Assembly (NCBI GenBank): GCA_020686985.1
Contig: JAJEPU010000021.1
Span: 1 to 61,962 of the forward strand
Length of the DNA stretch: 61,962 nucleotides
Direction of reading: 5' to 3'
Source of the DNA: Brotaphodocola catenula
Lineage (GTDB): Bacteria > Bacillota > Clostridia > Lachnospirales > Lachnospiraceae
Below are positions 26,427 to 33,683 of the stretch, one piece after another; positions within the stretch are counted from its first letter, which is position 1, and every line of letters starts with the position of its first letter. The notes under the pieces were generated by a model. The model worked only from the letters and a program-made list of their open reading frames with translations. It searched no databases and was not told the DNA's origin. The translations under genes were made by a program, and so were the position numbers.

Positions 26427-26690
26427 TTACTCAAATGTAAAGAAATCTTTGTTTCGCTCTTTGAACAGAGCAAAGACAGTCTCTAACACAAATTCGTTTT
26501 CAACACCAACATATTCTTCTGTTTCATCGTCAATTTCTTTCAGCTGCAAAATAACAACTTGCCCATCCGAATCTCCAATAGGAAGCAGGACAACATATTC
26601 GTTCTGGCGATACGGTATTAAGTCAAGAAATTCAAATTCAACTTCGTTCCCATTCTCATCATTCAAAGTTATAATGTTGTCTTCATCCAT
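26427..26690 (-). CDS. DUF1292 family protein
   Basis: An 87-residue acidic protein beginning MDEDNIITLNDENGNEVEFE, with PYRQNEYVVLLPI, matching the YrzB/DUF1292 family of Firmicutes. Those are normally chromosomal housekeeping-type small proteins; here the copy sits between an M48 peptidase and effector-like genes. The function is unknown. ATG 26690 follows AAAAGGAACGACGAC. Confidence 0.8.
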   Translation of the reverse strand: MDEDNIITLNDENGNEVEFEFLDLIPYRQNEYVVLLPIGDSDGQVVILQLKEIDDETEEYVGVENEFVLETVFALFKERNKDFFTFE

Positions 26691-26706
26691 GTCGTCGTTC
26701 CTTTTC

Positions 26707-26961
26707 TTAATATAAATAATTATCGTTGATAATGATGCCTAATAGTTCAAAGAGATTATCCTTTTTGGAAAGAATGCATTTTTTCATGGCTTGTTTAATT
26801 TGTTCCGTTGAAATGCTATCAGGCAACATTTCCCTTGGGACACCATGACCGAATTGCCGAAAATACTGTTCTTCGATTTCATAATACTCATTATCAATTT
26901 TCGGTTCAGGTGTATTAAGGAAGCTATTCATAAAATCTGCAACGCTCTTGTTTTTGTCCAT
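26707..26961 (-). CDS. Small acidic hypothetical, possible immunity protein
   Basis: An 84-residue protein from ATG 26961 (MDKNKSVADFMNSFLNTPEP); a GTG three codons upstream is less likely. It is helical, with YYEIEEQYFRQFGHGVPREM, and has no membrane segment. I do not recognise a family. It follows directly after the zincin-tailed effector gene, the usual place of an immunity protein, which is the only reason for that suggestion. Confidence 0.6.
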   Translation of the reverse strand: MDKNKSVADFMNSFLNTPEPKIDNEYYEIEEQYFRQFGHGVPREMLPDSISTEQIKQAMKKCILSKKDNLFELLGIIINDNYLY

Positions 26962-26970
26962 TGTATGCAC

Positions 26971-28011
26971 CTACCTTTCTCTGCTCAAGACCCTAACATG
27001 ATTATCTGGTCTAATAGAATCAATCATTGAAGAAAAAATACCAAACGCTGTAGGAAAGAAATTTGCTAATAGCTCTAATTTGCCTTGGTCTCCCATAGAC
27101 GCTTCAAAAAAGTGGGCAAAGGCTTCTGCTTGTAGATTGCCCGGTCTCGTCCAATAGTTCCTTGAGTGACCATAATTTCCGTGCAATTGACCATTTGTTG
27201 TCGCATCAATTAAGTCCGAGAAGGAGTGAGCTGAATCCTGCCTAATACGGGTCAGAAAAGCAGTTTGCTTTTCCACTGGAAGATTGTTATATAAGCTCAG
27301 GATTCTTTGTCCGTCCTCAACCAGTGCCTCAGCAAATTCTGGAGTATTGGATAGATTGCTCCGATAGTTGCACGAAGCATGGTCGATCATGTGAGCAAGC
27401 TCGTGGAAATAAGTTGTTCCTGCACCTCTTGGATTTGTCATATCAGAAGCTGCATTGTAGTAGACTCCTCGTGAATGCCCTATATAATTTCCCGGTGAGT
27501 AATGTGCTGTCTGATCCGGTGGATATTCAGAATCTTGTATCATCAGTTTACCAGCGAAATGGTCAAACACTTCTCTGACATTCTGCTCTGCATTTTCATG
27601 GCGTTGTGATATAACAGCGATATATCCGTCTGGTGTGCTACCTTGGGTTAGCACGCCAAGGCAATACTGATAAGACGAATTACCAACATTAGGTGTTTGC
27701 AGACCCTGGAGGAAAGAATTTCGTGCAGAAGGAGTGTCCAAATTAACATTATCATATTCTTGTACACTTTTGGCAAGTGAAGCAACGTATTTTTCGGCCT
27801 GAAGCATAATCTGTAAAATATCATTCAGGGCTTTGTTGCAATCTTTTACGATAGTTCCCAGCTCATCGTACTTCTTGTCATTCCATCCAATTCTCAATTG
27901 CTGATATTTCATCTTCACAGAACTTCTTGTAGTTTCGATAGAAGAAATGGAGGTCCGCATATTTTTCAGTATTGTCAGTAATTGAGTTGCATCAGCATTT
28001 ACGTTGCTCAA
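26971..28011 (-). CDS. WXG-like N-terminus with C-terminal zincin domain (putative effector)
   Basis: 346 residues, start TTG 28011 seven bases after AGGAGG. Residues 1-95 are helical and closely similar to the N-terminus of the next effector-like gene (NADATQLLTILKNMRTSISS, GWNDKKYDELG, LQAEKYVASLAKS), like a WXG100/ESX-type export domain. The C-terminal part (about 110-346) is different and contains YFHELAHMIDHAS, an HExxH zinc-peptidase motif, with downstream QAEAFAHFFEAS as a likely third ligand. The layout of constant N-terminus and variable enzymatic C-terminus is that of polymorphic toxins exported by type VII secretion. No secretion ATPase of that type is in the window. Confidence 0.75.
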   Translation of the reverse strand: MSNVNADATQLLTILKNMRTSISSIETTRSSVKMKYQQLRIGWNDKKYDELGTIVKDCNKALNDILQIMLQAEKYVASLAKSVQEYDNVNLDTPSARNSFLQGLQTPNVGNSSYQYCLGVLTQGSTPDGYIAVISQRHENAEQNVREVFDHFAGKLMIQDSEYPPDQTAHYSPGNYIGHSRGVYYNAASDMTNPRGAGTTYFHELAHMIDHASCNYRSNLSNTPEFAEALVEDGQRILSLYNNLPVEKQTAFLTRIRQDSAHSFSDLIDATTNGQLHGNYGHSRNYWTRPGNLQAEAFAHFFEASMGDQGKLELLANFFPTAFGIFSSMIDSIRPDNHVRVLSRER

Positions 28012-28030
28012 ACACTCACCTCCTCATTTG

Positions 28031-28900
28031 TTAATCATTTCGAGTGTAGCTACCTGTTACTAAAACCGGGATATATGTATCAAGCGATTGAGCTGCAAGT
28101 GTTCGATGTCGCCCATCACTCTGAAATACATAATAAGAACCTACCTGCGCAACCTGGACAGGATTATTGTAATAGCTACGAATGGTATCATCTAACACTG
28201 GGTTTTGTGAAAGCTCATCCAAAGACATTCCTGACTCAGTATTTTGACGAACATCTTGGATGTGCGAAGCTCGCCTTAGAATGTTTTCTCTCGACCATCC
28301 CTCTCGACCATTCCGTGTCCAAAATCCTTCCGGGTTCCCAAGTTCTCGGTCACTGAGATAAACTCCTTCAATATCCCTTGCTCTAACGTATACGAGTTCT
28401 GGATTTTCATTTCGAGAAAAGGTATAGTTCCCGTTCTCCCAATAATCTCGATATTCTTCATAGTGATTTCCACGGGAAAAATATCGTTCAGCTGATAGTC
28501 TGTCTTGAACAAATGCAAGATTAGAACCAAAGGTATTTGACTCAAAGGTGGTTGTATCTGCACTTGATGGTGTAACAGCAAAACTACTGGTCTGAGGTGT
28601 GCTTGCAGATATTCCATTTGTAGATCCTAGTTGAACACTTTCGTATTCACTAAGGCTCTTGGCGAGTAAAGCCACATATTTTTCTGCTTGAAGCATAATT
28701 ACCAATATGTCATTGAGAGCCTTGTTGCAGTCTCTTACAACCACGCCCAACTCGTTGTATTTTTTATCTTGCCATCCAGCACCTAACTGTTCATATTTCA
28801 TCTTTACAGATTTTTTGGTAGTTTCGATGGAGGAAATGGAATCCTGCATTTTTTTCAGCATTGCGAATAGCTGAACGGAGTCAGCATTTACCATACTCAT
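28031..28900 (-). CDS. WXG-like N-terminus with C-terminal ParB-like domain (putative effector)
   Basis: About 289 residues from ATG 28900 after CAGGAGGTGATGAA; the frame is open further upstream but without a ribosome site. Residues 1-95 are paralogous to the zincin-tailed neighbour (NADSVQLFAMLKKMQDSISS, GWQDKKYNELG). A Ser/Thr-rich linker follows. The C-terminus holds FQSDGRHRTLAAQSL and YIPVLVTG, like the ParB/sulfiredoxin fold with its DGRHR motif, which in some proteins has nuclease or ATPase/kinase activity. Activity here is unknown. The paralogous pair suggests duplication with tail replacement. Confidence 0.7.
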   Translation of the reverse strand: MSMVNADSVQLFAMLKKMQDSISSIETTKKSVKMKYEQLGAGWQDKKYNELGVVVRDCNKALNDILVIMLQAEKYVALLAKSLSEYESVQLGSTNGISASTPQTSSFAVTPSSADTTTFESNTFGSNLAFVQDRLSAERYFSRGNHYEEYRDYWENGNYTFSRNENPELVYVRARDIEGVYLSDRELGNPEGFWTRNGREGWSRENILRRASHIQDVRQNTESGMSLDELSQNPVLDDTIRSYYNNPVQVAQVGSYYVFQSDGRHRTLAAQSLDTYIPVLVTGSYTRND

Positions 28901-28985
28901 TTCATCACCTCCTGGCAGCGGATTTTGTGAAGTGCAAAGCGGCGATGTGTCAGGAAAGTCTGACACATCACTGCTTCGGCAAGAT

Positions 28986-29087
28986 TTAATTTAGAGAGGA
29001 AAGAAATTGTTCCAACTCAGCAGCGGTCGGTGCAATGTACGGTTTCATCTGGTAAGTATCCTTAACACCGTCTGTGAAGTATACGCT
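28986..29087 (-). other. Possible gene tail upstream of the effector genes
   Basis: A leftward frame open over 33 codons ends TAAELEQFLSSLN then TAA (28986-28988). An internal ATG (29046-29048) would give MKPYIAPTAAELEQFLSSLN. It may be a fragment left by cargo insertion or a very small peptide gene. Evidence is thin. The remainder of 29088-29350 holds no gene. Confidence 0.25.
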
Positions 29088-29170
29088 CCTTTCTTTTTTC
29101 GTTTTGTTGGTTCATTTTCGCCAGTGTGTTCGTGTCGTTTGCTGTGACGAGAACGCAACATAGACACAAA

Positions 29171-29216
29171 GAAAACACAAGGGCGAGCTTGCTCGTTTAT
29201 ATACCCTTGTGTTTTC
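29171..29216. terminator. Perfect 13-bp inverted repeat
   Basis: GAAAACACAAGGG (29171-29183) pairs with CCCTTGTGTTTTC (29204-29216), and CGAGC/GCTCG pairs inside the loop. It could terminate leftward transcription arriving from the epsilon-zeta side or mark a seam between cargo blocks. Confidence 0.5.
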
Positions 29217-29352
29217 GACTGGATATGTTAAGGTAACAAACAGTAAATGACACGTTACAGACTGCAAAATGTACCAACTGAAAAAAGAAAGAATACCGTT
29301 GTGTGCTTTATTTCTCGATCAGCTTTTCAAACATGAGGAAAGGTTTTTATAA

Positions 29353-29391
29353 AAAAAGAGTAGTTACCGTTTTTTGGTAACTACTCTTTTC
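29353..29391. terminator. Terminator of the former zeta gene
   Basis: AAAGAGTAGTTACC (29355-29368) pairs perfectly with GGTAACTACTCTTT (29376-29389), with A and T runs on both sides, so it can work in both directions. It lies just downstream of the zeta stop codon. Confidence 0.8.
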
Positions 29392-29403
29392 CTTTTTTAA
29401 GGT

Positions 29404-29705
29404 TTAAAGTCCTGGAAGTTTAGGTGTTTTGGGTATTGGTGGTGTAGGTAGCTGCAAGCTTTCCAATTTTTGTTGAATTGCTTTAAATTCAGGGGTTTCT
29501 TGGTGTTGATTTTGAACCATTTTTTGCTCTATTCTCTCCAAAGTCGGTTGAATTTCTTTCCCTGATACTTTACGATTTAATTCTCTTTCTAAGGTCTCTT
29601 TCGGACTAATGGAAGGCGTTTCTAAACTTGAATAGAAGTTTCACTCCTTCTCTATTATAAAGCCTTATATCGCTAAATAAGCCCGTTTTATGAAGGGTTT
29701 CTAAG
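29404..29705 (-). pseudogene. Zeta toxin, 3' fragment
   Basis: Leftward, the sequence encodes [20 protein letters not shown], then after an extra base near 29636 continues in another frame with the zeta tail through [15 protein letters not shown] to [14 protein letters not shown] and TAA (29404-29406). This is the C-terminal end of the zeta toxin of pSM19035/pAMbeta1-type plasmids, a kinase poisoning cell-wall precursor synthesis. The toxin core with its Walker motif is missing here and the frame is shifted, so it is inactive. The 5' fragment lies 900 bp away at 30597-30748. Confidence 0.85.
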
Positions 29706-29993
29706 CTGAAATGAACGGGTTTACACCCGGCCTTGACCTCCGCCCGCTGTCCCGCTGAATGGGTGGACAAGGCGGCCAATCCCTCAAAGTGCTTGGACGC
29801 TCTCTTTCTGATTTTGGAGCGTTTCTTTTCTAAAAATTGAAATGGGCGGGAAGCCATTTTAGGGCTTTCCCGCCTTGATTACTTTTTAGCAAAGACGGGC
29901 GTGACTGTCAACGGCGGCGCATGAAATGCGCCGTTCATCTTGACCGTTGACTGGCTCGGCTGGCTTTGCTATCTTCCTGACAAATGGGAATGT
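29706..29993. other. GC-rich noncoding insert with nested palindromes
   Basis: Together with the ATPase-kinase gene to its right, this stretch separates the two zeta fragments. No gene is seen. A cruciform-like structure occupies 29907-29951: outer arms GTCAACGG/CCGTTGAC and inner arms CGGCGCAT/ATGCGCCG around GAA. A second stem, GGCGGGAAGCC with GGCTTTCCCGCC, lies near 29845-29874. The base composition is clearly higher in G+C than the AT-rich epsilon-zeta and erm(B) DNA around it, so it comes from another source. Confidence 0.5.
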
Positions 29994-30539
29994 CTAAGAT
30001 AGTAAAGACGTCCCACATGCAACTCTTTCTTTTATTGCGGAAACCGTATCTTTAATTGTGAATGTAGTTGTGTCTATGACATTTGATTCATATATCCCCA
30101 AACCGGAAAATTGCTCCCACATTGTTTCCACTAATTCAATATTTGTTTTTCTATCTAATTTTGAGCGTTCCACAGCTCGCTTCATAGTTTCTTTTTTACT
30201 CGCTCTTAATACAATATAGTGTACCTCGTAATCTTCTTGGGCAAGAGCTTTCCATGGCTCCAAAAACCATGGCCCGACAATCCCATCTACAATTACATCA
30301 TATCCGCCACGAGCATATCGCTTTGCAGCTTCTAAAAAGGCTTCAATGACAACCAGATTTTGCTTGTTGGATTCTGGCAAATGTGGTGGTATTGCGCCTT
30401 TGCTTAAGTAATGAAAAAAGTCATCGGTGTGCATATGCACTGATTTATCCATATCTGATTCCTTTGCGACAATTGACGCAGTTGTTGTTTTTCCTGTCCC
30501 CGGTGAGCCTGTAATCACAATAATTCTTCCTTGATTCAT
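29994..30539 (-). CDS. P-loop AAA/kinase-like ATPase inserted in zeta
   Basis: A 181-residue soluble P-loop protein starting at ATG 30539. It has Walker A GSPGTGKTTT (residues 11-20), an acidic HTDDFFHYLSKG segment near 38-49, VIVDGIVGPWF (about 82-92) and a lid region KKETMKRAVERS. This is the arrangement of small-molecule kinases related to shikimate/adenylate kinases and chloramphenicol phosphotransferase-like proteins. The substrate is unknown; antibiotic modification is possible but not shown. It lies between the two halves of the broken zeta toxin gene, so it arrived with the insertion that broke the toxin. Confidence 0.75.
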   Translation of the reverse strand: MNQGRIIVITGSPGTGKTTTASIVAKESDMDKSVHMHTDDFFHYLSKGAIPPHLPESNKQNLVVIEAFLEAAKRYARGGYDVIVDGIVGPWFLEPWKALAQEDYEVHYIVLRASKKETMKRAVERSKLDRKTNIELVETMWEQFSGLGIYESNVIDTTTFTIKDTVSAIKERVACGTSLLS

Positions 30540-30596
30540 CTGTATTTTCCCTCACAATTTGAATTTATCACTTTGTTCCTGCCTGCTCAATCATCT

Positions 30597-30748
30597 TCTT
30601 CGCAAACTGGTTTTCCCTGACCCTGATTGCCCACCAAGTAAAAAAGCGGTTGGCGATTCAACCGCTTTTTTACTTGAACCAATTCTTCTAAATTATCATT
30701 TAAGCGATTCTCAAACTGTTTGTCAGTAAAATTGACTATATTTGCCAT
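30597..30748 (-). pseudogene. Zeta toxin, 5' fragment
   Basis: From ATG 30748 it encodes [20 protein letters not shown], the exact start of zeta. A small indel near 30665 shifts the frame; the shifted frame carries [12 protein letters not shown] and the Walker A GSGKTSLR, after which the match stops at about 30600. With the separate 3' fragment this shows that zeta is destroyed by both frameshift and insertion. Confidence 0.85.
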
Positions 30749-30749
30749 A

Positions 30750-30945
30750 TTAAGCCACTTTCTCTTTATTCAAAACTTGTTTTGAGTAACGATTCATTGA
30801 CCGCCAATACTCATGAACGGCTTGTAATTCTTCTAAAGAATAATCAAAAAGATTTACACGTTTTGCAAGCTTTAATTGGTTTAATAAATTGACTTCCAAT
30901 AATTGAGAGTCATTTTTATTTAATTCATGGTTCAAAACATAGTTT
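30750..30945 (-). pseudogene. Epsilon antitoxin, 5' truncated
   Basis: The frame encodes LNYVLNHELNKNDSQLLEVN to NKEKVA and stops one base before the zeta ATG, as in the epsilon-zeta operon. The first 27 or so residues of epsilon are missing: the match begins right after the erm(B) stop codon (30948-30950). A TTG could start a 61-residue product, but no ribosome site is at the right distance. Confidence 0.85.
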
Positions 30946-30947
30946 AA

Positions 30948-31685
30948 TTATTTCCTCCCGTTAAATAATAGATAACTATTAAAAATAGACAATACTTGCT
31001 CATAAGTAACGGTACTTAAATTGTTTACTTTGGCGTGTTTCATTGCTTGATGAAACTGATTTTTAGTAAACAGTTGACGATATTCTCGATTGACCCATTT
31101 TGAAACAAAGTACGTATATAGCTTCCAATATTTATCTGGAACATCTGTGGTATGGCGGGTAAGTTTTATTAAGACACTGTTTACTTTTGGTTTAGGATGA
31201 AAGCATTCCGCTGGCAGCTTAAGCAATTGCTGAATCGAGACTTGAGTGTGCAAGAGCAACCCTAGTGTTCGGTGAATATCCAAGGTACGCTTGTAGAATC
31301 CTTCTTCAACAATCAGATAGATGTCAGACGCATGGCTTTCAAAAACCACTTTTTTAATAATTTGTGTGCTTAAATGGTAAGGAATACTCCCAACAATTTT
31401 ATACCTCTGTTTGTTAGGGAATTGAAACTGTAGAATATCTTGGTGAATTAAAGTGACACGAGTATTCAGTTTTAATTTTTCTGACGATAAGTTGAATAGA
31501 TGACTGTCTAATTCAATAGACGTTACCTGTTTACTTATTTTAGCCAGTTTCGTCGTTAAATGCCCTTTACCTGTTCCAATTTCGTAAACGGTATCGGTTT
31601 CTTTTAAATTCAATTGTTTTATTATTTGGTTGAGTACTTTTTCACTCGTTAAAAAGTTTTGAGAATATTTTATATTTTTGTTCAT
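30948..31685 (-). CDS. erm(B): 23S rRNA adenine N6-dimethyltransferase, MLS-B resistance
   Basis: A 245-residue Erm(B), apparently full length, start ATG 31685 ([20 protein letters not shown]). It dimethylates A2058 of 23S rRNA and gives macrolide, lincosamide and streptogramin B resistance. The SAM site is [10 protein letters not shown] (about residues 36-45) and the catalytic motif is GSIPYHLS; the Asn-to-Ser form of the usual NIPYHLS is a known common variant. The familiar erm(B) leader peptide and attenuator are absent. Upstream is an HTH gene ending 34 bp before the ATG, and the ribosome site is AAAAGGGG. Expression should therefore follow the HTH gene and its invertible upstream region rather than ribosome stalling. 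Confidence 0.97.
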
Positions 31686-31719
31686 GTAATACCCCTTTTT
31701 ATTTGCTGTGAATATTCGC

Positions 31720-32064
31720 TCATTTTTCTTCCTCAATAAAAACTCTACCAGCTAACCAACATTCGTCTAATTCATTTGGGAATAATTCAAGCTGGCGAAT
31801 CATATAATGTGTACTTGGAATGTAATCAAAATAAAACAATAGTGCTAGATATAAACTCCATGGAATTGGGCGTGTCCGATTTTCGTAGGCACTATAAGTT
31901 TGTCGTGAAATACCAACAGCCGAAGCAATTTCTTCTTGTGATGCACCAACTTTTCCTCTGAGTGCGGGTAACTCAATCGCCAATTGAGTGGCCAAGTTCT
32001 CTTTCTCATCTTTACTAAAATTCCAAAACTGCTTATAAGCATCTCGCCCTACAAATTGAATCAA
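31720..32064 (-). CDS. XRE-type HTH protein co-oriented with erm(B)
   Basis: About 114 residues from TTG 32064, six bases after AGGAGGA (32071-32077). The frame is open back to 32163, but that part lacks a ribosome site and crosses a recombination-site-like repeat. The middle has an HTH ([20 protein letters not shown], about residues 41-60) and ends [17 protein letters not shown]. It ends 34 bp before erm(B), so the two form an operon. It may autoregulate the pair. No promoter fits between its start and the inverted repeat 25 bp upstream, so transcription must come from beyond the repeat. Confidence 0.8.
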
Positions 32065-32088
32065 TAAATCTCCTCCTGGGTATACTCT

Positions 32089-32113
32089 TTCGTAGAGTAC
32101 ATTACTCCACGAA
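32089..32113 (+). repeat. Inverted repeat 1, recombination-site-like
   Basis: A 25-bp sequence with 9-bp arms TTCGTAGAG and CTCCACGAA (one mismatch in the palindrome) around TACATTA. Imperfect arms about a 6-8 bp centre are the form of tyrosine-recombinase core sites. It lies 25 bp upstream of the HTH start codon. An identical copy in opposite orientation is at 33475-33499. Confidence 0.8.
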
Positions 32114-32158
32114 AAAACACCGCCAAACACTGAAAACTCAGCATTATTTGACGGTGTT
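32112..32158 (-). terminator. Terminator between recombinase and HTH-erm(B)
   Basis: On the minus strand AACACCGTCAAA (32158-32147) pairs with TTTGGCGGTGTT (32127-32116) including one G-T pair, followed by a T run (32117-32112). It sits seven bases after the recombinase stop and inside the predicted invertible segment, so it blocks leftward transcripts from reaching erm(B) in this orientation. Confidence 0.85.
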
Positions 32159-32164
32159 GACAAT

Positions 32165-33301
32165 TTATTTGACGGCTAATAAATCAGAAAGCCGTTGCAT
32201 ATTTTCTCTTTTTAAATCCATGGATGGGTGTACATAGCGATTCATTGTAATATTCACGCTGGCATGACCCAATATTTCGCTGAGACTTTTTACATCGAAT
32301 CCAAGCTCTATGCACCTTGTAGCAAATGTATGACGTAACGAGTGATAATTTGCGGAGGTGATTCCGCTGTTTTTCAATACCTTCTTAAAATGATTTTGCA
32401 TGGTTCTTGGTTCTAATGGATTCTGATCGCTATTGGTTAGGATGTAGCCAGTAGAAGAAGCTTTGTGTGCTGTAAGAATAGTCATTAAGCCATGGGGTAC
32501 TGGAATAGTACGGATGGAGCAAGCACTTTTTGGTGTGGTAACAACAATCCTTGTCTTGTATTCACTGTTGGTTCTATCTTGGATTCTCTGGAGCGTTTGA
32601 TGCACGTGGATTGTGTAATCTGAGAATGAAACATCTTCCCATCGTAACGCACAAATTTCACCTACTCTGAGACCAGTGAATAAACATACTAATATACCAA
32701 TATTGCAGGAATCAAGATTAGAATACAAGTATTGGCATAATTTTTCCTGTTCAGCACGACTCAAAACTCTCATTTCCTTCGTTTGACGTTTTATCTGTAT
32801 AGATCGTGCGTCACAAGAAATGGCTTTCCCGTTTCGGGTGGCAAATTGTAAGACATTTCGAATTAGAGATAAAATATCTGAAACAGTTTTAGAGGAAAGT
32901 CCATTCTCCTTTAATCCACCAGAAACAAGGAAAAAATTACACTGCGTTTCAATAAACTCGTGTGTTATATCACGCAATTGTTTGCTTCCGAACACAGGAA
33001 GTATATACGAGCTGAGAAGATTCCTATATTTGTTGCTTGTAGATTCCTTCACTTTAGGACATATAGCTTGAAACCATTCCATAGCAACCTGTTCAAATTG
33101 ATCTGAGCTAATTTCTGGATCGACAGTGACAGAATTACTCGTGCACGAACTTTGACTGATAAGTTTTGCCTTGACTTCTCGATATGACTTTGCATAAACA
33201 TAACCGTAATTGGCTTTGCCTGTAGAAGATCGGGACTTAATGTATCTTCCTTCCCATCTGCCGTCTTTCCTTTTGTAAATATTTTCTCCTTTTCGTGCCA
33301 T
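32165..33301 (-). CDS. Tyrosine recombinase of the predicted erm(B) switch
   Basis: About 378 residues from ATG 33301, eight bases after AGGAGG; the frame opens six codons earlier, over the ribosome site. An AP2-like N-terminus (ENIYKRKDGRWEGRYIKS) and a SAM-like core domain (about 60-160) precede the catalytic domain with Arg in GLRVGEICALRW, HSLRHTFATR, the second His in LGHAS and the nucleophile Tyr in MNRYVHP. All five key positions are present. It is flanked by 25-bp inverted repeats shaped like its probable substrate, with no sign of a transfer module of its own. It could also be the integrase of a small erm(B) element; direct repeats would then be expected. Confidence 0.92.
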   Translation of the reverse strand: MARKGENIYKRKDGRWEGRYIKSRSSTGKANYGYVYAKSYREVKAKLISQSSCTSNSVTVDPEISSDQFEQVAMEWFQAICPKVKESTSNKYRNLLSSYILPVFGSKQLRDITHEFIETQCNFFLVSGGLKENGLSSKTVSDILSLIRNVLQFATRNGKAISCDARSIQIKRQTKEMRVLSRAEQEKLCQYLYSNLDSCNIGILVCLFTGLRVGEICALRWEDVSFSDYTIHVHQTLQRIQDRTNSEYKTRIVVTTPKSACSIRTIPVPHGLMTILTAHKASSTGYILTNSDQNPLEPRTMQNHFKKVLKNSGITSANYHSLRHTFATRCIELGFDVKSLSEILGHASVNITMNRYVHPSMDLKRENMQRLSDLLAVK

Positions 33302-33409
33302 AAGGTACACCTCCTTCAATATGACTATAATTCTGACGGCAAATTGTGACTTTGGAACTTTCTAAGATGGATTTTTGTGCAAAACCTCGTGTTTTATGTC
33401 CCTAACATA

Positions 33410-33438
33410 TTGACAAACAGTGCGACAATTTGTAAAAT
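33410..33438 (+). promoter_or_regulatory. Strong promoter at the edge of the invertible segment
   Basis: TTGACA (33410-33415), 17-bp spacer, TAAAAT (33433-33438). It fires to the right, across inverted repeat 2, into two stacked terminator-like hairpins with no gene between them. If the segment were flipped, it would lie about 60 bp upstream of the HTH ribosome site and read into HTH-erm(B). Confidence 0.75.
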
Positions 33439-33474
33439 AAAGATATAAACTAAAAAAAACAGAGAAGAATGCGA

Positions 33475-33499
33475 TTCGTGGAGTAATGTACTCTACGAA
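33475..33499 (-). repeat. Inverted repeat 2, recombination-site-like
   Basis: Exact reverse complement of 32089-32113 over 25 bp; the identity does not extend beyond it on either side. Because it is nearly palindromic and followed by TTTTTTATTTT (33501-33510), it can also fold as a terminator for the promoter at 33410. Confidence 0.8.
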
Positions 33500-33510
33500 T
33501 TTTTTATTTT

Positions 33511-33554
33511 AAAGAACCTCAAGATAGCTCATATTGTCGTCTTGGGGTTCTTTT
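33511..33554 (+). terminator. Terminator right of the invertible segment
   Basis: AAAGAACCTCAAGA (33511-33524) pairs with TCTTGGGGTTCTTTT (33540-33554) with one G-T pair. It stops transcription from the outward promoter at 33410 in the present orientation. Confidence 0.8.
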
Positions 33555-33683
33555 CATTCTATCATTTAATGCAATCTGCCTATAAAATTTTATCATATTG
33601 CATTTATAAATGCAACTTGCACCCGATGTTGGTTGTTGAGATTTTTGGTACATTTTATAATGTATAGCAGAATCATACACAGC

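Larger units (their letters stand above)
32089..33499. mobile_element. Predicted invertible segment (recombinase, promoter, terminator)
   Basis: The segment is bounded by identical 25-bp sequences in opposite orientation (32089-32113 and 33475-33499). It contains a tyrosine recombinase gene, a terminator facing left and a strong promoter facing right. Recombination between inverted sites would flip it. As written, the promoter points away from erm(B) and the terminator blocks leftward read-through; after a flip, the promoter would face the HTH-erm(B) pair. Inversion has not been observed here; it is predicted from layout. Confidence 0.7.

Noticed and set aside
25508..28900. A full type VII secretion locus in the cargo
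   Set aside because: Two WXG-like proteins are present, but no EssC/FtsK-type ATPase, EsaA or EssB-like gene is nearby; the HerA-like ATPase at 58710 is not of that type and is 30 kb away.
32065..32163. Longer HTH protein starting at 32163
   Set aside because: No ribosome site at that start, and the extra 33 codons run across the recombination-site-like repeat and terminator; TTG 32064 has AGGAGGA at ideal distance.
32089..33499. The 25-bp repeats as attL and attR of a small erm(B) element
   Set aside because: They are inverted, not direct, and erm(B) lies outside them; integration would leave direct repeats around the cargo.
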